The notes under the pieces: generated by a model
The model's input: the letters and a program-made list of their open reading frames with translations, nothing else
What the model was told of the DNA's origin: nothing
Database searches by the model: none
Shown here: in pieces, positions 11,331-23,300 of the stretch
Layout of the letters: each line of letters starts with the position of its first letter
Position numbering within the stretch: position 1 is the first letter of the stretch
NCBI GenBank assembly: GCA_022410635.1
Contig: JAJVDF010000131.1
Span: 2,209,247-2,273,246, forward strand
Direction: 5' to 3'
DNA: 64,000 nt
Source of the DNA: Tretioscincus oriximinensis
Taxonomy: Eukaryota; Chordata; Lepidosauria; Squamata; Gymnophthalmidae
Program-made: the position numbers and the translations under genes

Positions 11331-13677
11331 AGCACAAGAAGCATCTCAAAATGTCTCAGGAGTAGTAATGTGTAGCCTTCATGTTCTCATCTCATCTCTA
11401 AGCAACACTTTTTAGCCTAGAATGTTCATGAAAGAGGAAGGAGCAGATCTTAGCATGAACAACCTGAGCCATTTCCATCTTATTCCTGCCTAGCTGCCTA
11501 AAGAGGAGTTGCATTCTTTTTAACTGTCAACTCAGGCTCAAAGTGCACAGTTTTATAGTTTCAGACAGTCAACTGCATTAATCTGCTGAGGGAAAGACTT
11601 GCTTCCATATTCTTAAACATGCATCAATTTCATCATAGCTTTTCTGAAGCTAAAATAGTATTCATTGGATAGCATAATAACCTTTTTACAAATCTATGTT
11701 TTGGCTACCTGGGATTTGTGTGTTTAATATCATCGCTGCAATTTTCAGCATGATAGAAGAGAGAGAAAAATATATTCATGGGTTTTTTAAATCCTGCTTG
11801 CCTGTCCATGAATCCATCAATAGAATTCAGAGCAACTATGCTATCTAAAAATTTAAACTATGGAAAGACTCTGTTGGTATAGAATATTTCACTGTAATTC
11901 ATTCTGCAATGTAGAAAGTGGTTTGTATATGGCTTTCGCTTTAGCTTCAGGAATCTATGGCCTTATTCATATTTGATATTATTCTGTTCCAGAAAATGGC
12001 CTAAGAAATATTTGTATTCAGAGATATTTGTATCTACTAAGACATGAAGAAAAATCAAAGTAACTGTTACAGTTACAAAATTGATAAAACAGAACTCATG
12101 TTGTCTCTGCATCCCCGAGGGTAAGTTGCATACCCACTTATGAGTCAGTGTGGATAAGGGAAGTGCGGCATACAAAGGTAATCTTCTCAGTATTTTGGAA
12201 CTAGGATTGAAAAGAGATGCCACTTCTGGAAATCATATCAGTGGGCACCTTCTTGAACTCACAGAGGCATCACCAACGAGTAAGTGGAATGTGATAGCCT
12301 GACAATCACCAATTCAATTCAACCGGTATCAAAGTGCATTGCTCAAAATACTGCAAACATAGAAGCAAAATTCTNATGCTAGCAGAAGAGCAGCAAGGAA
12401 ACTGCTCTGCAGGTATTGTTATTCTGGAAGATCATCAATGCTCCTATAGGGGCAGCATGTTGCTTGCAGTTCCGTGACCTATGCTCTTGGCTGTGCAAAC
12501 ATCACAGCTGGGAAACTTTTGTTACCCGACTATGATGTTTTTGGCCAGGGCTGTTCTTTGAACACCAACTATGATCCAAATGCATCCAAGTAAACAGGAA
12601 TCTATACAATAGCACGAGAAATGCTATCATTCTTATTTCTACTGCAGGATGGATGGGTGCAGGCCATGCAAATTCCACACTCTTTCTACCACCTACTGAA
12701 CTATGAGTGTACAGGGAAATGTGGACGGATGCTGGATACTCATAGCTTTTTCATGATCCCTTAGCAGCGCTGTGTGAATATTTTCAGAGATTCTAAACCA
12801 AGACACATCATTATAGGCAATAATTTATTCTCATTTGCATTAAGTGAGGAAAGGAAGGAGAAGTTATAATTTATTTAAGAGATCAAAGGTAAGCCAGTAC
12901 TTTTATCAAATGATTTACCTCCTGCAAGACACTGAATTTAAATGAAGCAATGATTTCATTCCTATTTTATTGTAGCCATGGATTCTGTTTCCTCCAAATG
13001 AACTTTGTTCCATTATGTCTCCAATGGCCACTCTTTGACCTAGCCCTCTGTGGGCAATATTTGGGATTGCTGTTTTTGTATTCTCTGGTGTTCTTGTGTG
13101 CCCTCGTCTTCCATAGGCCTTGACCTCTTACTCTTACATTTAGGAAAGATGCATTAGTGAATACCTGTCATCCATCAAAATCTGATGACTTATGATCTTC
13201 AGAATTTGCAATTAAATTCAGTATAGCAACTTGATGAAATGGTAACAGAGCAGAAAATATTTTTAAAGTACAACTTTTGCAAGCATAAGGATCCTGAAAT
13301 CAACTCCTTTTTTATATAAAGTGATTTGTTTGATAGGTTTTGGTTGCATTTTTATTTATTTCTACATTTTTTCACTGATTTGTCAGTCTATTTGTTTTGT
13401 CTTTATAATTTTTTGTATCTTTTCTGTATTAGAATGGGGGACAAACCAGAAGTTTGGAACTGCCTTCACCTTCATTCCATTCTCTGTTTTGCACACAACA
13501 CAGGTAATCCATGCATAGGAACCCTCTTTTGTTGATAAATATGGTCAGTCTAACAACTGTGATAAAAAATTATCATCATCACACCAAACTACTAATATAT
13601 TCACATAGTATAGTGTGCACTCTGGGATCCCCTATGGAATTCTGGGACTGGAATGGATCATGAGGGAAGGTCTTCTT
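11331..13677. other. Non-coding intergenic sequence
   Basis: AT-rich, with no exon or known repeat recognised by eye. Confidence 0.4.
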
Positions 13678-13844
13678 ATTTCTGCACAGAACCTTATTCT
13701 GCGGTACATTTTGGTATAAGAACCTTTATCCACACACTAGTGAATGTTATAGCAGATTCCACTGGAGACCGTCATAGTTTGCACTAGCACTTGGAAGGAA
13801 GGACCTAGTCTGAGATATGTCCCAGATTATGTGCAGAAAGAGCC
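13678..13844. mobile_element. Palindromic MITE (GAGCCTTATTCTG family), diverged
   Basis: Inverted ends TTCTGCACAGAACCTTATTC and TATGTGCAGAAAGAGCCC surround a decayed palindrome with CACACTAGTGAA and GCACTAGCAC. Confidence 0.55.
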
Positions 13845-16800
13845 CTGGATCGAAAAGTAGACTGCATTCACATTCAGCAACACAAATCACCTCTAAGACA
13901 CCTTAATGATAATTCACAGGGAGGATCATCCATATGCCAACCTGTTCCTCTCTCTCTCGAACACTCTAAGCTGGAACAGAAGGTTGGCCTTGAGATGGAA
14001 TGAGAGTGTTAGGGTCACACACACTATTAGCTATAAGATGCATTTGAAATGCTCTTGCTCATTACTCCAGGATAACACATAGAAATCAAGTGCTTTGGTC
14101 AAAGGTCAAGAAGTAACTGCATTGACCATTAAAAATAAAAACAAACCCAGTAGTTATTTTATGGCTTTAAAACTAAATTGTTCTGCACACCTCCATTTCA
14201 GAACCAGGACCCTGTGCAATGAAAGACCTGTTTAATCAAATCAATCAGTGATTCAAATTAGGGGTTCAAATGAAGATGCATCCTGTAGCCCCTTTCCTGA
14301 TTCCTTCTAAGGGTCAGTGCAGAAAGACCTGAAGATTCTATACAATGCAGACTGACCAAAACCAAAGATATTTTCAAGGCCATAGTCACACACATGCTAT
14401 TAAAGAGTCCTCAGTTCTGGAGAATAAGTCTGGAACTAGAAAACCAAAAACACAGGTTTTGAACAGGACTGAAAACCAGAAAAACCTGTTCAAATCGGTT
14501 TTTCTGGTTTCAAGTCTTGTTCTTCAGAACTAAGGAGTCTCTAATAGCACATGTGTGGTTATAATCAAAGTTCAGCAGCTAATTAAACTGGATATACCTA
14601 GGGTTACTGGCCAAATTTCGTTCTTTCTGGGTCTAATCAGTCTTGGCCATTCATTCCACAGTTGCTTTTTGTGCAACCTAATTTGTCCAACCTAATGGAA
14701 AATCCAGAAGTCTGCAGCTGAATAAGAAAGGGCAGGGGTGACTTTTTGATATATGCTACTTCAGTGCCCTTCAACCTGTCATGTCCTTTGGACCCTATAT
14801 AGTTAGATTTATATGGGTCACTTGTAAGCTCATTTCCTCCCCTCCACACCTCAGGTAAGATTCAACCTTTAGATCAGAAAGAAAACCCCTTTTAAGACAG
14901 GCCTAGGGATAAGCAGCAGTTTCAGCAATNATACCAACAAGGTGTGCTTTCATTTGTATACAAATGCTCAGTGTTCTCCTTATCTGGATTTTATCCTCAC
15001 ATGTTAATTCCTGTTCACTTAGTAGAACATATCAAAGTGCTGAGATATCACGTACAAAGTTAATTAAAAATTAATGATCGAGCTAAGGCTACAAATAAAT
15101 TAATGAAAGTATATAACCAATAAAAGTTGCTTTCCTCTATTTAATTGAAGGTAATCAATCTAATTAGTGTTTAATTGAGTTCCTCACACAGTTGTTGTGA
15201 GGTTAAAACACAAGTGAGAAGTATTGCTGCCTCAAACATCTTAGAGGAATGGAAAGGTAGAAACATTTAAGAAATCTAAAATCCTTTTATTACACTGCAG
15301 ACCACAGGTAGGACCAGAGATGCTTCTAGGTGCATTTGAGTCTCAAGGAACAGACCTTTTTTGCCAGCATTTTCTTACCTTAAAGCATTAGAGAGCCTCT
15401 TTGTCATTTTCGATTGCAAATATACCAAAAAAGGCCCTACTTTTCTTGTGCAGAAGTATAGTCTTAAAAGCTAGGCAGGAAGTCATATTTCTGCTCCTGC
15501 TTTCCATTTAATNAAAGAGACACAAAAAAGAGACTTCTGGTGTGCTCTTATGTTTCCCCTTGCATGAGTCTTTTTCCCTTGGTAGATTTTCTCTTTCTTC
15601 TTTCTTTTTCATACCATTAGGAACCTGGTCTTTTGTAGCTGCAAATGTGTAGTTTTTGACATAAAAAAGGAAAATAAAATGGAACATTTTGTANGAAATT
15701 TAGAAAAAGTATGCACATGTGAATTGGCCCTTTCTGCTTCAGAATCAGCTGTAGACATGCTTAGGAAGTCTTGTCAAGTTAGGGATCCCCAAGATAGGTT
15801 TTAGCCTTGTTTTAAGGAAAACCACTTTGAGGACATCCAGGAACCGCTCAGCAAATTGCATGTGAACACTCCTGATTGCCTGGGCTCAAAAAGTAAACAA
15901 AAGAGCGCATGTTATGTCTCGTGCTCTCGCTAAGTTCTCACAGCTTCTGCCTCCTCCCGCTTCTAACCGCCACACAATGACTTTTTAATGGACAGAGAGA
16001 GCTCTATAATGAAGTCTGAAAAGAGGTACTGTTTGTAAAATGTGTGGCAACGGAGGTTTGCAACAAGTAGACTGCTGAGACTGCATGNGCACGTGAGGCA
16101 AATTCTTCATGATGTAACTACCATAGTGGTAGAATGTTGTTTGGATGCTGTCTGAGACTTGCTGCAAAGGTAAGACAGTAGAAATGGTGCTTTACAAGCT
16201 TTACTAAATATGGAAGTCCATGGACTGGAGCACTATTTCTTCTTTCTTCTGTATTCACGTCAAATGGAGTCCCAGTACTGTCACTTTCTCCTACTAGTAA
16301 CCATGCCAGCACTTTTGCTATTACTATTATACTCTAGCTACTAAACAGTGCTCTGCATAATCCTATACTACCATTCCACTATCTTGTGCATTCAAGTGCA
16401 ACACTCTTTTAATAGAAATTCTTCCCTCCAAAGAGACCATATTACCAAGTCTTCTTGGTTGCTAAAACTCTAAAAGCAGTTGCTTAAGTATTGACAGACT
16501 GTCAAATAATGAATAAGTCTGCTCAAAAGCCATGAAATTTGTTTAAAGTGAAGACTTGGACAAAAGTTTTGCAGTAGCAGTGGTCTAGTAGGAGATGGAG
16601 TGATAAAATGTAATCCAAACAAATTTACTCTTCTGAAAANCTGCTCTGAAAATATTCAAAACGTTTGTGCAATAGTTTTGTGTATTTTTAAAAATGGTCA
16701 GGGCACCAGAAGCATGAACAACAAGATTAGTAGTTAGGCTGAAATTTGGTTTAATGATATGTATGCTACATTTATGTATATGTATTTTATATTTAAGCTA

Positions 16801-18329
16801 CATAAGCAATAAGATGCAGAACAATTATCTGGATAAATATTTTTAATTCCACCTAAAGAACTTAAGTTTTGATGTTTATCTCTGAATTAGGCATTGCCAC
16901 AGTGAAGATATTTATATCTATGTATCAGTGGCAGTATTTGTCTAGGGCACTGTGCATTACATTTATTATTTGTATACATATCTTTTTCTCGCACATCTTT
17001 GACTGCATTTAGACAAGACCTAAAGCGTAGGATTATTTCAGCACTATATTGGAATTGCCTCATATATTTATGGAAACTGCTGAGGTAAAGGATTGAAATC
17101 TCAGCATATCACATTTCCAGGAAAAGTAACTTCAGGTTTTTGACCCTGGTAACATCTGCATTTGTATAACATCTTCAGTTACCATAATCTTCATTCCTGA
17201 ATGATGGACTTAATTAATTGGAACGAAAGAAAGAAAGAAGATTCATGGAATTTGTTTTCAATACTACACTTTACCAAAGCTATATTTCTTATAATATTCC
17301 AGTGCACAGAANTGAGAAAATTTGATAGTGCACTTTTTTTTNAAAAAAAGTATGTCTATTCATTTTAAGTTTAAATATTATAGGTCATTCTGAATAAAAT
17401 TGATTCTGGAAATTTTTGGCAGCAAAATGTAAATACATGTAAATACCACCTTTTAAGATACAATACCAGAAATGATTCATGCAGCTATTCAAAGAATTGC
17501 CAGTAGTACTATAATACAAGATGTAATGTACTACATCACTCTGTTACTCTATATTTTACTCTCATAAACTATCATATTGCCCNGAATGTCTTCAACTTTT
17601 GGAGAATTTTGTTTCCTTTGTTCTGAGATGTTGCAAGCACACTGCTACGTGCTTCTGCAGGTGGAATGTGAACAACATTGGTACAACAAGGTCTGTGTTT
17701 GGTCTTTAAAGTGTCAAGATACAATTCAGAGGAACAGCATTGAAGTTCATATTTCTTCCCATAAAATGTCAGGTGAAGCAGCAAAACCACAACATGCCTC
17801 TTGAAAATAGGAAAAAACTTCCCTTAAGGTGAGAAGTCTCAACAAAGTATACTTTGATTGCTAAGGCTGGTGGGAGAGCTGTTATTCCAACTTTAAAATT
17901 AAATTGTAAAATGTTGATATCTTCCTAAACTGTTTTCACCAAGGGAGTAGCAGTAATAAACAGGTTCCACAGTTCTTGGTATCATGCACACTTGCACTTC
18001 CTGGAACTATCTTTTTTCAGACCTATAAATGGTTAGTAGCAAAGAGACAAAAAAGGTTACCAATATTTTCTCACACATCCAAGACAATTTGCCTGGAGAA
18101 AATCTGTTTATTCTGATCTTCGGTATTTACTTTGCTTACACTGACCAGATTTTCTGAGGCCCAAACTAGGGCAATTAATGTTCATACTAAGCACTTGAGA
18201 ATTTTTCAAAGTGCATGAGGTATTGTTTTTAAATGTGTGAGAAATGTGCATTTTTAAAAAANNTTTTACTGAGGGGAGGGTGCCTTCTGGAGCTCACCTT
18301 GGTTGTCAGAGCCCTCTAGTGGTGGTGCA
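13845..18329. other. Non-coding intergenic sequence
   Basis: No gene recognised. Around 15057-15185 the sequence is dense in TAAT/ATTA words, as in some conserved regulatory elements, but conservation cannot be judged from one sequence. Open frames of 60-75 codons here lack any family signature. Confidence 0.4.
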
Positions 18330-18420
18330 GTGCATTAAAAAATCATTTTATTTATTTTTTTCCTCAGCAAAAATGGGGAAATTGCCCCCCTTCCCCAAAA
18401 GGGGACATCTGGTCAGCCTA
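18330..18420. mobile_element. Half copy of the hAT-like palindromic MITE
   Basis: Only the right arm is present: TTTTTTTCCTCAGCAAAAAT, CCCCAAAAGGGGACATCTGG and the terminal GGTCAGCCTA ending at 18420. The left arm is missing. Confidence 0.6.
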
Positions 18421-18616
18421 CTTTGCTGATTGGATCCTGATCCCTCTTTCAAGTTCCCATATTTTCTAATGAAAAGTTATTTGTTTACTTATTTATATTT
18501 ATTTTCTACCCTATATATAAGGATCTCAAAGCGGATTACAGCAAACTAGTAATAAAAACAGCTAAAATAGGACGATTAAAAATGATGAAGTTAAAAATTA
18601 TGACTGGGCCTGTAAG

Positions 18617-18690
18617 AAATTCTAGCAATGCATTCGAAGAAGTAGACTTGTTTACAAAAGCCCATATCGCTTGTCTTGTCTCAAGAGCAT
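18617..18690. mobile_element. Short remnant of the hammerhead-like fold-back element
   Basis: CATTCGAAGAAGTAGACTTG and the following CTTGTCTTGTCTCAAG correspond to the core and arm of the copies at 30047 and 33885. Too short for a confident assignment. Confidence 0.35.
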
Positions 18691-19579
18691 CTTTTATGCC
18701 TTGAGCCATAGATTTCTTTTAAGGTAAATAGTTTTGTATGTATTATGTTTTGAGATAGGAATAGGTTTCTGTTACTTTAAGAAAAAAGGAAGGGAATTCT
18801 GGGAAATCCCTGGGTCCTGATATCTATTTCCTTAGTTAGTTACTTTCAGTTTTGTGTAGCCTTTGCAAGACTCGGTCGCACCTGAAGAGAGCAGTCTCTT
18901 TTGACAAAAAAGGAAATTGTTCACAGAAAAGAAATAGTTCACAAAGAGAAATAGCTATGCAGAAAGAGGGACTGTTTGNAAAGAGAAGAGAAAGAAAGCC
19001 ATCTCAAGAAAAAGACAAACAAACTGCAAGTATTTAAAGAAAGACTTTGGGGGCAAAAGTTCCAGTTCTTTATTTGTATTTTGTGTATTTAATAAGTAAA
19101 TCCTTGAAAATAGAGACCTTGTGGACAATTCCTTTGTTCTGGCTGTGTTCCTGAGGGCCAGAAGTTAAGGCTACACATAAGAGTTTATTAGAATTGCCCT
19201 NGGGACAAAACATCGCTTACATTTCCCATTATCCTCGAAAGTTTGATAAACTGCAAGGCAGCTTTTTCTATGATGAAAATTTTGGAATAACTTCCTATGA
19301 ATGTATATCAGATGCCAACATTATGGCTCTAATTATACATTCCTTTAATCCTGAAAAAAGAACCTAATCCATTTTTTAGTCCAGAAAAATAATTAAACTC
19401 ATTTTTCAGGATTGAAGAGAGTTTAAATGTAGACATGTGACCAGGGCCTATATGACTTTTAGTACTTAAACATATCCCTTAACCCAGGTCCTTTATTCTT
19501 AATTCCTCTGTAGTCCTCCCAGGATAGGAGGGAGAGAGAGGAAGGAGATTGAATGAGTTTTTTTTAAAATACATTGTAG
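18691..19579. other. Non-coding, purine-rich in part
   Basis: Positions 18895-19040 are A/G-rich and yield a lysine-rich chance frame. No gene recognised. Confidence 0.4.
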
Positions 19580-19587
19580 TTTTATCT

Positions 19588-19790
19588 TAGGCTGACCAGA
19601 TGACCCCTTTGGGGTGGGGGGTGAAAACCTGGTTTTGGGGTGCTTCCCATTTTTTTCTGAGGACTTTTTTNAAAAAAAATTCCACAGAAAAATCATTTTT
19701 TGAAAGATATTTTCCTCAGAAACAACCGGGAAGCACCCCAAACCCGGGTTTTCAACCCCTCCCCCCAAATGAGGTCATCTGGTCAGCCTA
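19588..19790. mobile_element. hAT-like palindromic MITE, copy 3
   Basis: Ends TAGGCTGACCAGATGACCCC and GAGGTCATCTGGTCAGCCTA. Flanked by the exact 8-bp duplication TTTTATCT (19580-19587 and 19791-19798). Length 203 bp, one palindrome, no coding capacity. Confidence 0.88.
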
Positions 19791-19973
19791 TTTTATCTTA
19801 TGTCGTAATGCACCCGGGAACCTCCAGGAAAAAGATGGAATACAAATGTTAAAAAAACCCCAAACATTTATATCAGTACTTCAACATCAATTTCTGTATG
19901 CAAACTACACATGGTGACCTCTCTCTCTAAGTCGGAATGGCCACCTTTTCCAAAATGGCTACCTTCAGGTACA

Positions 19974-20138
19974 GAGGTTAAGAGCTTTTATGTTTCCAGA
20001 GAGATATCAGAGTTTGAGCCCCATATGTTGGCCGTGGAGAGGGGGGAACACCTTCTACTGGCTTCAGCTTCAGCCAACCTAGCTATTCGAAAGCGTCGTC
20101 GTCGCCGCCGCCGCCGCGTCGTCGTCGTCGTAGTAGTA

Positions 20139-20178
<40 letters not shown>

Positions 20179-20226
20179 AAAAGACTCACCTGAAGGGACT
20201 CATGGTGGCTTACAAGGTTAATTTTC
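19974..20226 (+). mobile_element. tRNA-headed SINE (second family) carrying a trinucleotide array
   Basis: The head is decayed (GAGGTTAAGAGCTTTTATG, then AGTTTGAGCCCC as B-box region). The body CACCTTCTACTGGCTTCAGC and CCAACCTAGCTATTCGAAAG matches the inverted copies at 45752 and 51366. The body is then interrupted by the 20094-20179 triplet array before resuming with GAAGGGACTCATGGTGGCTTAC. Confidence 0.6.
20094..20179. repeat. GTC/GCC/GTA trinucleotide microsatellite
   Basis: Successive blocks of GTC, then GCC, then GTC, then a long GTA run with one GAA interruption. The triplet register is kept throughout, consistent with point mutation and slippage from one array. It gives poly-Val and poly-Tyr artefactual frames. 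Confidence 0.95.
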
Positions 20227-20269
20227 ACCTGGATCCTTACATCTATCTTTAATTGAAATGTAGGTTGCA

Positions 20270-20392
20270 AAACTACTTTCTTTTGAATAACTGAGTTGTC
20301 TAAAGCTGAAGGCCAGTAGAAGGCACTTTACCCATTCCACATCTAACAACCGGGTCTCTCAGTTGAAAGACCATTCATACCTTTGCAAATAG
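20270..20392 (-). mobile_element. tRNA-headed SINE fragment (second family)
   Basis: In reverse orientation, CTTCTACTGGCCTTCAGC and GGTCTTTCAACTGAGAGACC mirror the SINE bodies at 45752 and 51366. It lies head to head with the preceding SINE. Confidence 0.55.
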
Positions 20393-20430
20393 ATAAACAG
20401 ATACCACTGCAACATGGTGGGGAAGACAGA

Positions 20431-20739
20431 GGCTGCATCCACAGACAGGACTGATGTTTGCATAGGAGCGCATTTCCAGAGGATCCTGCAGACATAATGA
20501 CCTGTTGTGCTGAGGGTTAGAGCTTACAACCTGCATTTTTTTCCAACTGTGGCTGGCACAGCTGAGCCCTGCGCCAATCAGCACTGAACCCTACAAAGGA
20601 CAGGCGGCGGGAAGGCTGCTCTTGCCCTCTCAGGGGATGGAGCTTCCTTCCTCCCACCCACATATGATTGCCTGCGTACCATGTGTGCAGATGGCCAGCC
20701 ATCTGCGACACCAGGTAAGCCCTTCTTGTGGATGCAGCC
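20431..20739. mobile_element. Non-autonomous DNA transposon with GGCTGCATCCAC inverted ends
   Basis: Perfect 12-bp terminal inverted repeats GGCTGCATCCAC and GTGGATGCAGCC enclose 309 bp. Flanking AGA on both sides would be a 3-bp target duplication. A longer, decayed relative lies at 27263-27700, sharing CCTGCAGACATAATG, GCCAATCAGCAC and GGAGCTTCCTTCCTC. No transposase. Superfamily is open: PIF/Harbinger would fit a 3-bp duplication. Confidence 0.7.
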
Positions 20740-20767
20740 AGAATAAAAATGCAAGTCTTCTAGTGAC

Positions 20768-20840
20768 AAATAACCTTGTAAGCCACTCTGAGTCCTAAGA
20801 GCGGGGTATAAAAACCAGACGGTTCTTCTTCTTTTCTACA
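20768..20840 (+). mobile_element. SINE 3' end
   Basis: CTTGTAAGCCACTCTGAGTC, GCGGGGTATAAAAACCAGAC and TTCTTCTTCTT are the typical 3' part and tail of a squamate tRNA-derived SINE. Confidence 0.6.
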
Positions 20841-20891
20841 TCTATTAAACCACAATATCCTTAAGGAGAAACTATTTTTCCACTTTTTGTT

Positions 20892-21116
20892 TTGATTTTA
20901 TTGATCTCTCATCCAGCAAGATCTTGGGGAGAAAAGCTAACGATGACCTACTTGGTTCTTCGTTTCTGTGTGGTCCTCACTGTGGTTTTGGAGAGCTTTT
21001 GTTATGTAGAGGCCGGACAGGTTAGTTACCAAATGGAAAAGCTTGTTTGGCAAGAATACTTGTGTGCAAGAAAGCTTTGGACTGAAAGATTTAGGTTTGA
21101 GAGGAAATACTGCTGA
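20892..21116 (+). other. Open frame resembling a signal-peptide first exon (uncertain)
   Basis: An ATG at 20943 opens a strongly hydrophobic stretch of 26 codons (MTYLVLRFCVVLTVVLESFC, then YVEAGQ). Immediately after CAG at 21020 comes GTTAGT, a plausible splice donor. This is the shape of a secreted-protein first coding exon. No following exon could be recognised, the upstream flank is SINE sequence, and the protein matches nothing I know. An in-frame ATG at 20892 gives a longer version. Chance remains the likeliest explanation. Confidence 0.2.
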
Positions 21117-21761
21117 TTATTTTAACTTGGATTTCTGCAGAGGAAGTAGGTTAGACGAGCTTTCCTTGAGTTCTCTAAAGACATCATTTAATTTTAATGA
21201 TCTCTTTTGAATATTTCCATTCTGAGGTTTTAAAGTGGACATAATTTCTTTCCTTCCCCTCCGAACAGCTGTTAGATCAAACCGTTTCTCCGATTAAAAA
21301 ATTAATAAATAAACTGAAGAAATGTAGGTTTGATGCCTTATACAACGCACTGTTGGCTAAAGCACTGTTTTTTATTTCCTTTTCAGTTCTAACAACGGAA
21401 AAGAAATTTTAAAAGACTCAAAGGCATCCAAGTATTAAAAGATTCTATTATTTTCAGATTTGCTTTTGGAATATACTGGAAATCAGTTACGGCCATTTCA
21501 TTTCTTAAGAAATTGATATATTTTTTTAAAAAACCCAATAGTTATCTTTTTTTGTTTACTGTTCCTTTTCTGAATCAGGACTAGTATATGGTATATTATT
21601 CATACAAAATAGGAAAAAAATAAATATATGTAGTGTAATCATAAAATAAATCTGAGAATCCAGGATTCCAAAGTGATAAATTGTGGTATCAAATTGATTT
21701 TTTGTGTTCTCTTATTAATGACATTATCAATCATGATTTTTTCAAAAGCTCTTTTTGTACA
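21117..21761. other. AT-rich non-coding sequence
   Basis: No repeat or exon recognised. Confidence 0.4.
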
Positions 21762-21930
21762 GGGCCTTATTCTGGATTACATGTGAGAATAGTGACTTGC
21801 AGTCCACATACTAGTGCAGACTAAGGAAAGTCCAAAGAAGGTATTGCTTAGTTTGCTTCCACTATGTGGACGGCAGTTCCGTATTCTGAGATATATATAA
21901 TCTAGAATAACAACCCATTGAGAAAGGGCC
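21762..21930. mobile_element. Palindromic MITE (GAGCCTTATTCTG family)
   Basis: Starts GGGCCTTATTCTGGATTACA and ends TCTAGAATAACAACCC then GAGAAAGGGCC. The inner arms contain CCACATACTAGTGCAGACTA. It is the most clearly bounded copy with GGGCC at both ends. Confidence 0.65.
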
Positions 21931-23100
21931 AATGTCTAGCAGCAGGCTGTGGGTCAAAAACAACAGAGAAGAACAGAGGTTTCTCCTTCTCCTGCTTGAG
22001 ACTGCCTAGGTGCAATTGGATGGCCACTGGGTAAGACTGCTTNTTCATCTTGATAAACCTTCTGAATATTTGGTATTAATTATTTCTAAATGAGAAATCA
22101 TTTCCAGCAGCTAAAAAATAATTTGTGCAAATCCTTCAGAATGCATTGCATAGAACTGTGAAATTGAAAAATCTAGAAATTAAATCCATAGATTAAGAGT
22201 AATTTAAAGGACTTAACAGGTCTGCAGCATGTATGCGCTGAAGTTTTTCAAGTGGAACAGTCTAGCTGCATTTTTNAAACACAATTTGGTGCTGCAAGGA
22301 TTAGAATTGATTCGCATAACAAGTGGATTATAATAAAAAGGAAGAAACTTGTCTGGAAAGAGATACTTCGTGCAGGGAGGGGTCGTTTCAGGATGACAGA
22401 GCAGAGGCCTTCAAAGCATTTTGGAAAAATATTTTTTGTTCCTTAAACACCTTTTAACAACAACAAAAAATGTCATAGGCTGAATATTATATTTTCATTA
22501 CATCTGCCACAATGTAGAATAAAAATATTCAAAGATTAAAGTGAGAAAGTGGGAAAACTCTTGGGAAATTTTAAACACTAATTAGCAGCATTTATAGTTC
22601 AAAGGAAGAAAACAATTTATGCTGAGGAAATGAAGCTTATCTAGCATTTCCATTTGCCTTACAAATTAAATGTAAATTAATAAACTCCCGGAAACATTAC
22701 ACACGTAAAAAGAAAAAAATACCACAGTTAATTCTAAACCTAATGGCAACAAATATGCTAATAAGGGTTTAATATTGGGAGCAATTCCATGTTGAAGGAC
22801 TAATTACAGTACATGGGCATAGTTAGCCTATGTGCTGTGGGAAATATTTCCTTTTGTTAGATTTAACTCTTCTGANATTCAGAGAGACTCCACACTGAGC
22901 TGTATATTGGACTACTTAGGGCTCTTCTTACCTTAGGGTAGCAACATTTGGCAGCCCCAAATGCTGAGGTTCCTGCCTCTATTCTCCACAAAGCCACATC
23001 CATTCCCCTCACTAGGCAATACTCCCTCTCACAAGGCATGCCCCCTCCCCTAAACAATGGCCTGCATTTTTAATCATAGGCTTTTAACAGCCACCCATCC
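21931..23100. other. AT-rich non-coding sequence
   Basis: No exon or repeat recognised with confidence. Confidence 0.4.
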
Positions 23101-23300
23101 CTGTCCTTACCCCCCTCCCTTCCAGCATTTATCAATCCAGCAAGTGGGATTACAGTGGCAGTATCAGGAGCAATAGAAGGCACACTGCAGGTCCAGCCCC
23201 CTATCCTTACTCTTCCCTCCCTTCCAGCACCTATCAATCCAGCAGGTAGGATTATGGCGGCAGCAGTGGCAGCATTCACATCAGGAGTGGCAGTGGTGTG
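23101..23300. repeat. Imperfect tandem duplication of about 100 bp
   Basis: CTGTCCTTAC at 23101 recurs as CTATCCTTAC at 23201. CCTCCCTTCCAGCATTTATC recurs as CCTCCCTTCCAGCACCTATC, and both are followed by AATCCAGCA and GGCAG-rich sequence. The pair yields an 87-codon frame (23155-23418) that is not considered a gene. Confidence 0.65.
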
